From positions 1,240,001-1,304,000 of the forward strand of contig CBDICR010000007.1 in NCBI GenBank assembly GCA_965277425.1: 64,000 bases of DNA. The letters run 5' to 3'. Each line of letters starts with the position of its first letter. The stretch's first letter is position 1. A model generated the notes under the pieces. That model had not been told where the DNA came from, ran no database searches, and saw only the letters and a program-made list of their open reading frames with translations. Below, in pieces: positions 63,601 through 64,000 of this stretch. A program made the translations under genes and the position numbers. The DNA is from Poindextera sp965277425. GTDB taxonomy: Bacteria; Pseudomonadota; Alphaproteobacteria; Caulobacterales; Caulobacteraceae.

Positions 63601-64000
63601 GCGAAGCTTATCAGTTCCCGAATCCAGCACAGCGCCCAACTTTGGCGACTAGTCCGTGAGCTGGTCGAGCTCCGCGTCAGACCACTCTGGAATTCGAACG
63701 TGGACGACATCGCGAAAACGACGATCCTCGAAGTCGGGATTGGGCGGCGCGCCTCGAAACAGGCTTCGCAGCGATTGCCACATGCTCAGGTCGAATGTTC
63801 GGATCGAAGCAACGATGGTCCAACGGCCCCTGCTGGCCAAGACTTGCTCGATCAGAGCCCGAAACACCCCCTCCCCCGACCCGCCGCGGCTTGCGTCTAA
63901 TGCGTCGATAATGAGGTAACCGGGTGCGGTTCCGTCCCAGGCCGCGAGAATTTTCACTAGGCCCTGATCGAGATCGAGGTCGGCCTTGAGCCCTTCGAGC

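Larger units (their letters stand above)
59008..64000 (-). pseudogene. Broken STAND/NACHT-like NTPase gene (5' end outside window)
   Basis: Read from 64000 downwards. An open frame carries Walker B YLIIDALDASRGG and sensor-like TIVASIRTFDLSMW, then an in-frame amber TAG at 63651-63649 inside DQLTD*SPKLGAVLDSG; the same frame resumes (MVPFNTRLLADLVLGGIENF; LQFRHHLLFDFAASRLLLDP, the winged-helix part). A frameshift near 63,185 leads to HPLTFVLQGLWADGGDRARF and a long helical repeat region; a second near 61,975 leads to ARPEAEKRALEAAAPLFDFS. The IS30 element then interrupts it, and the gene resumes at 59464 to end at LLYRLPELIQ. The original protein exceeded 1,250 residues. STAND NTPases with repeat C-termini include antiviral Avs-type sensors; defence function is inferred. 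Confidence 0.7.

Overview
The window is GC-rich bacterial DNA, best explained as an alphaproteobacterial chromosome, probably Caulobacterales. The evidence for this is a GapR-type (DUF2312) protein, the overall gene style, a TonB-dependent receptor and a CYP153-type P450. It has three parts: a prophage (1 to about 31,660, left end outside the window), a catabolic/transport region (about 35,280-56,118), and a scarred right flank with two insertion sequences (56,119-64,000). A small integration module (31,763-34,447) sits between the prophage and the catabolic genes. No tRNA, rRNA or CRISPR array was found.

Prophage. The head and packaging genes lie at the left on the minus strand: TerS, TerL, portal, a small protein, head morphogenesis protein, prohead protease/scaffold and a cement protein cut by the window edge. 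Next comes a plus-strand group of small genes (7.5-9.9 kb). A long minus-strand operon (19.3 to 10.2 kb) follows, with a Cro-like regulator, a second HTH/zinc regulator, two DNA methyltransferases (one C5, one amino-type), a stand-alone DnaA domain IV protein and a replication-type gene. The S24-type repressor (19,361) is divergent from Cro. Four copies of one 17-bp operator sit in two pairs, one between cro and the repressor and one before the plus-strand early operon at 20.8 kb. That plus-strand operon (20.8-30.5 kb) carries a GapR homologue, an MmcB-like nuclease, ERF and NinB recombination proteins, an HNH nuclease, a protein with an FtsK-gamma-like domain, many tiny translationally coupled genes and an excisionase-like protein that converges on a tyrosine integrase. 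Two dispersed short repeat families in this prophage are not explained by ordinary gene content. One lies mostly at gene 3' ends and encodes DEAQR(M/L)N-like tails. The other is a 17-bp sequence that occurs in inverted pairs around whole coding modules.

Catabolic region. Three divergent or single control regions hold five copies of a TetR-like palindrome (consensus GTTTGAC-N4-GTCAAAC). Each copy overlaps the -35 of a predicted promoter. They drive a natural fusion of a CYP153-like P450 to an MFS transporter; a minus operon (PhyH dioxygenase, cupin, MFS, unknown); a plus set (flavin amine oxidase, second PhyH, unknown); a minus operon (aldehyde dehydrogenase, TonB receptor, acyl-CoA synthetase); and a plus operon (copper amine oxidase, TauE/SafE-like membrane protein, APC permease). 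A TetR regulator lies at the end. Together these suggest uptake and oxidation of a hydrophobic primary amine: amine to aldehyde to acid to acyl-CoA, with hydroxylation by the P450 and/or the dioxygenases. The substrate is not known.

Right flank. A complete IS21-family element (istA/istB, two repeats at each end) abuts a 3' remnant of a nitroreductase (RutE/HadB-like). Beyond it is a large STAND/NACHT-like NTPase gene, possibly a former defence gene. It is broken by an IS30-family insertion with a 2-bp target duplication, by two frameshifts and by one in-frame amber codon.
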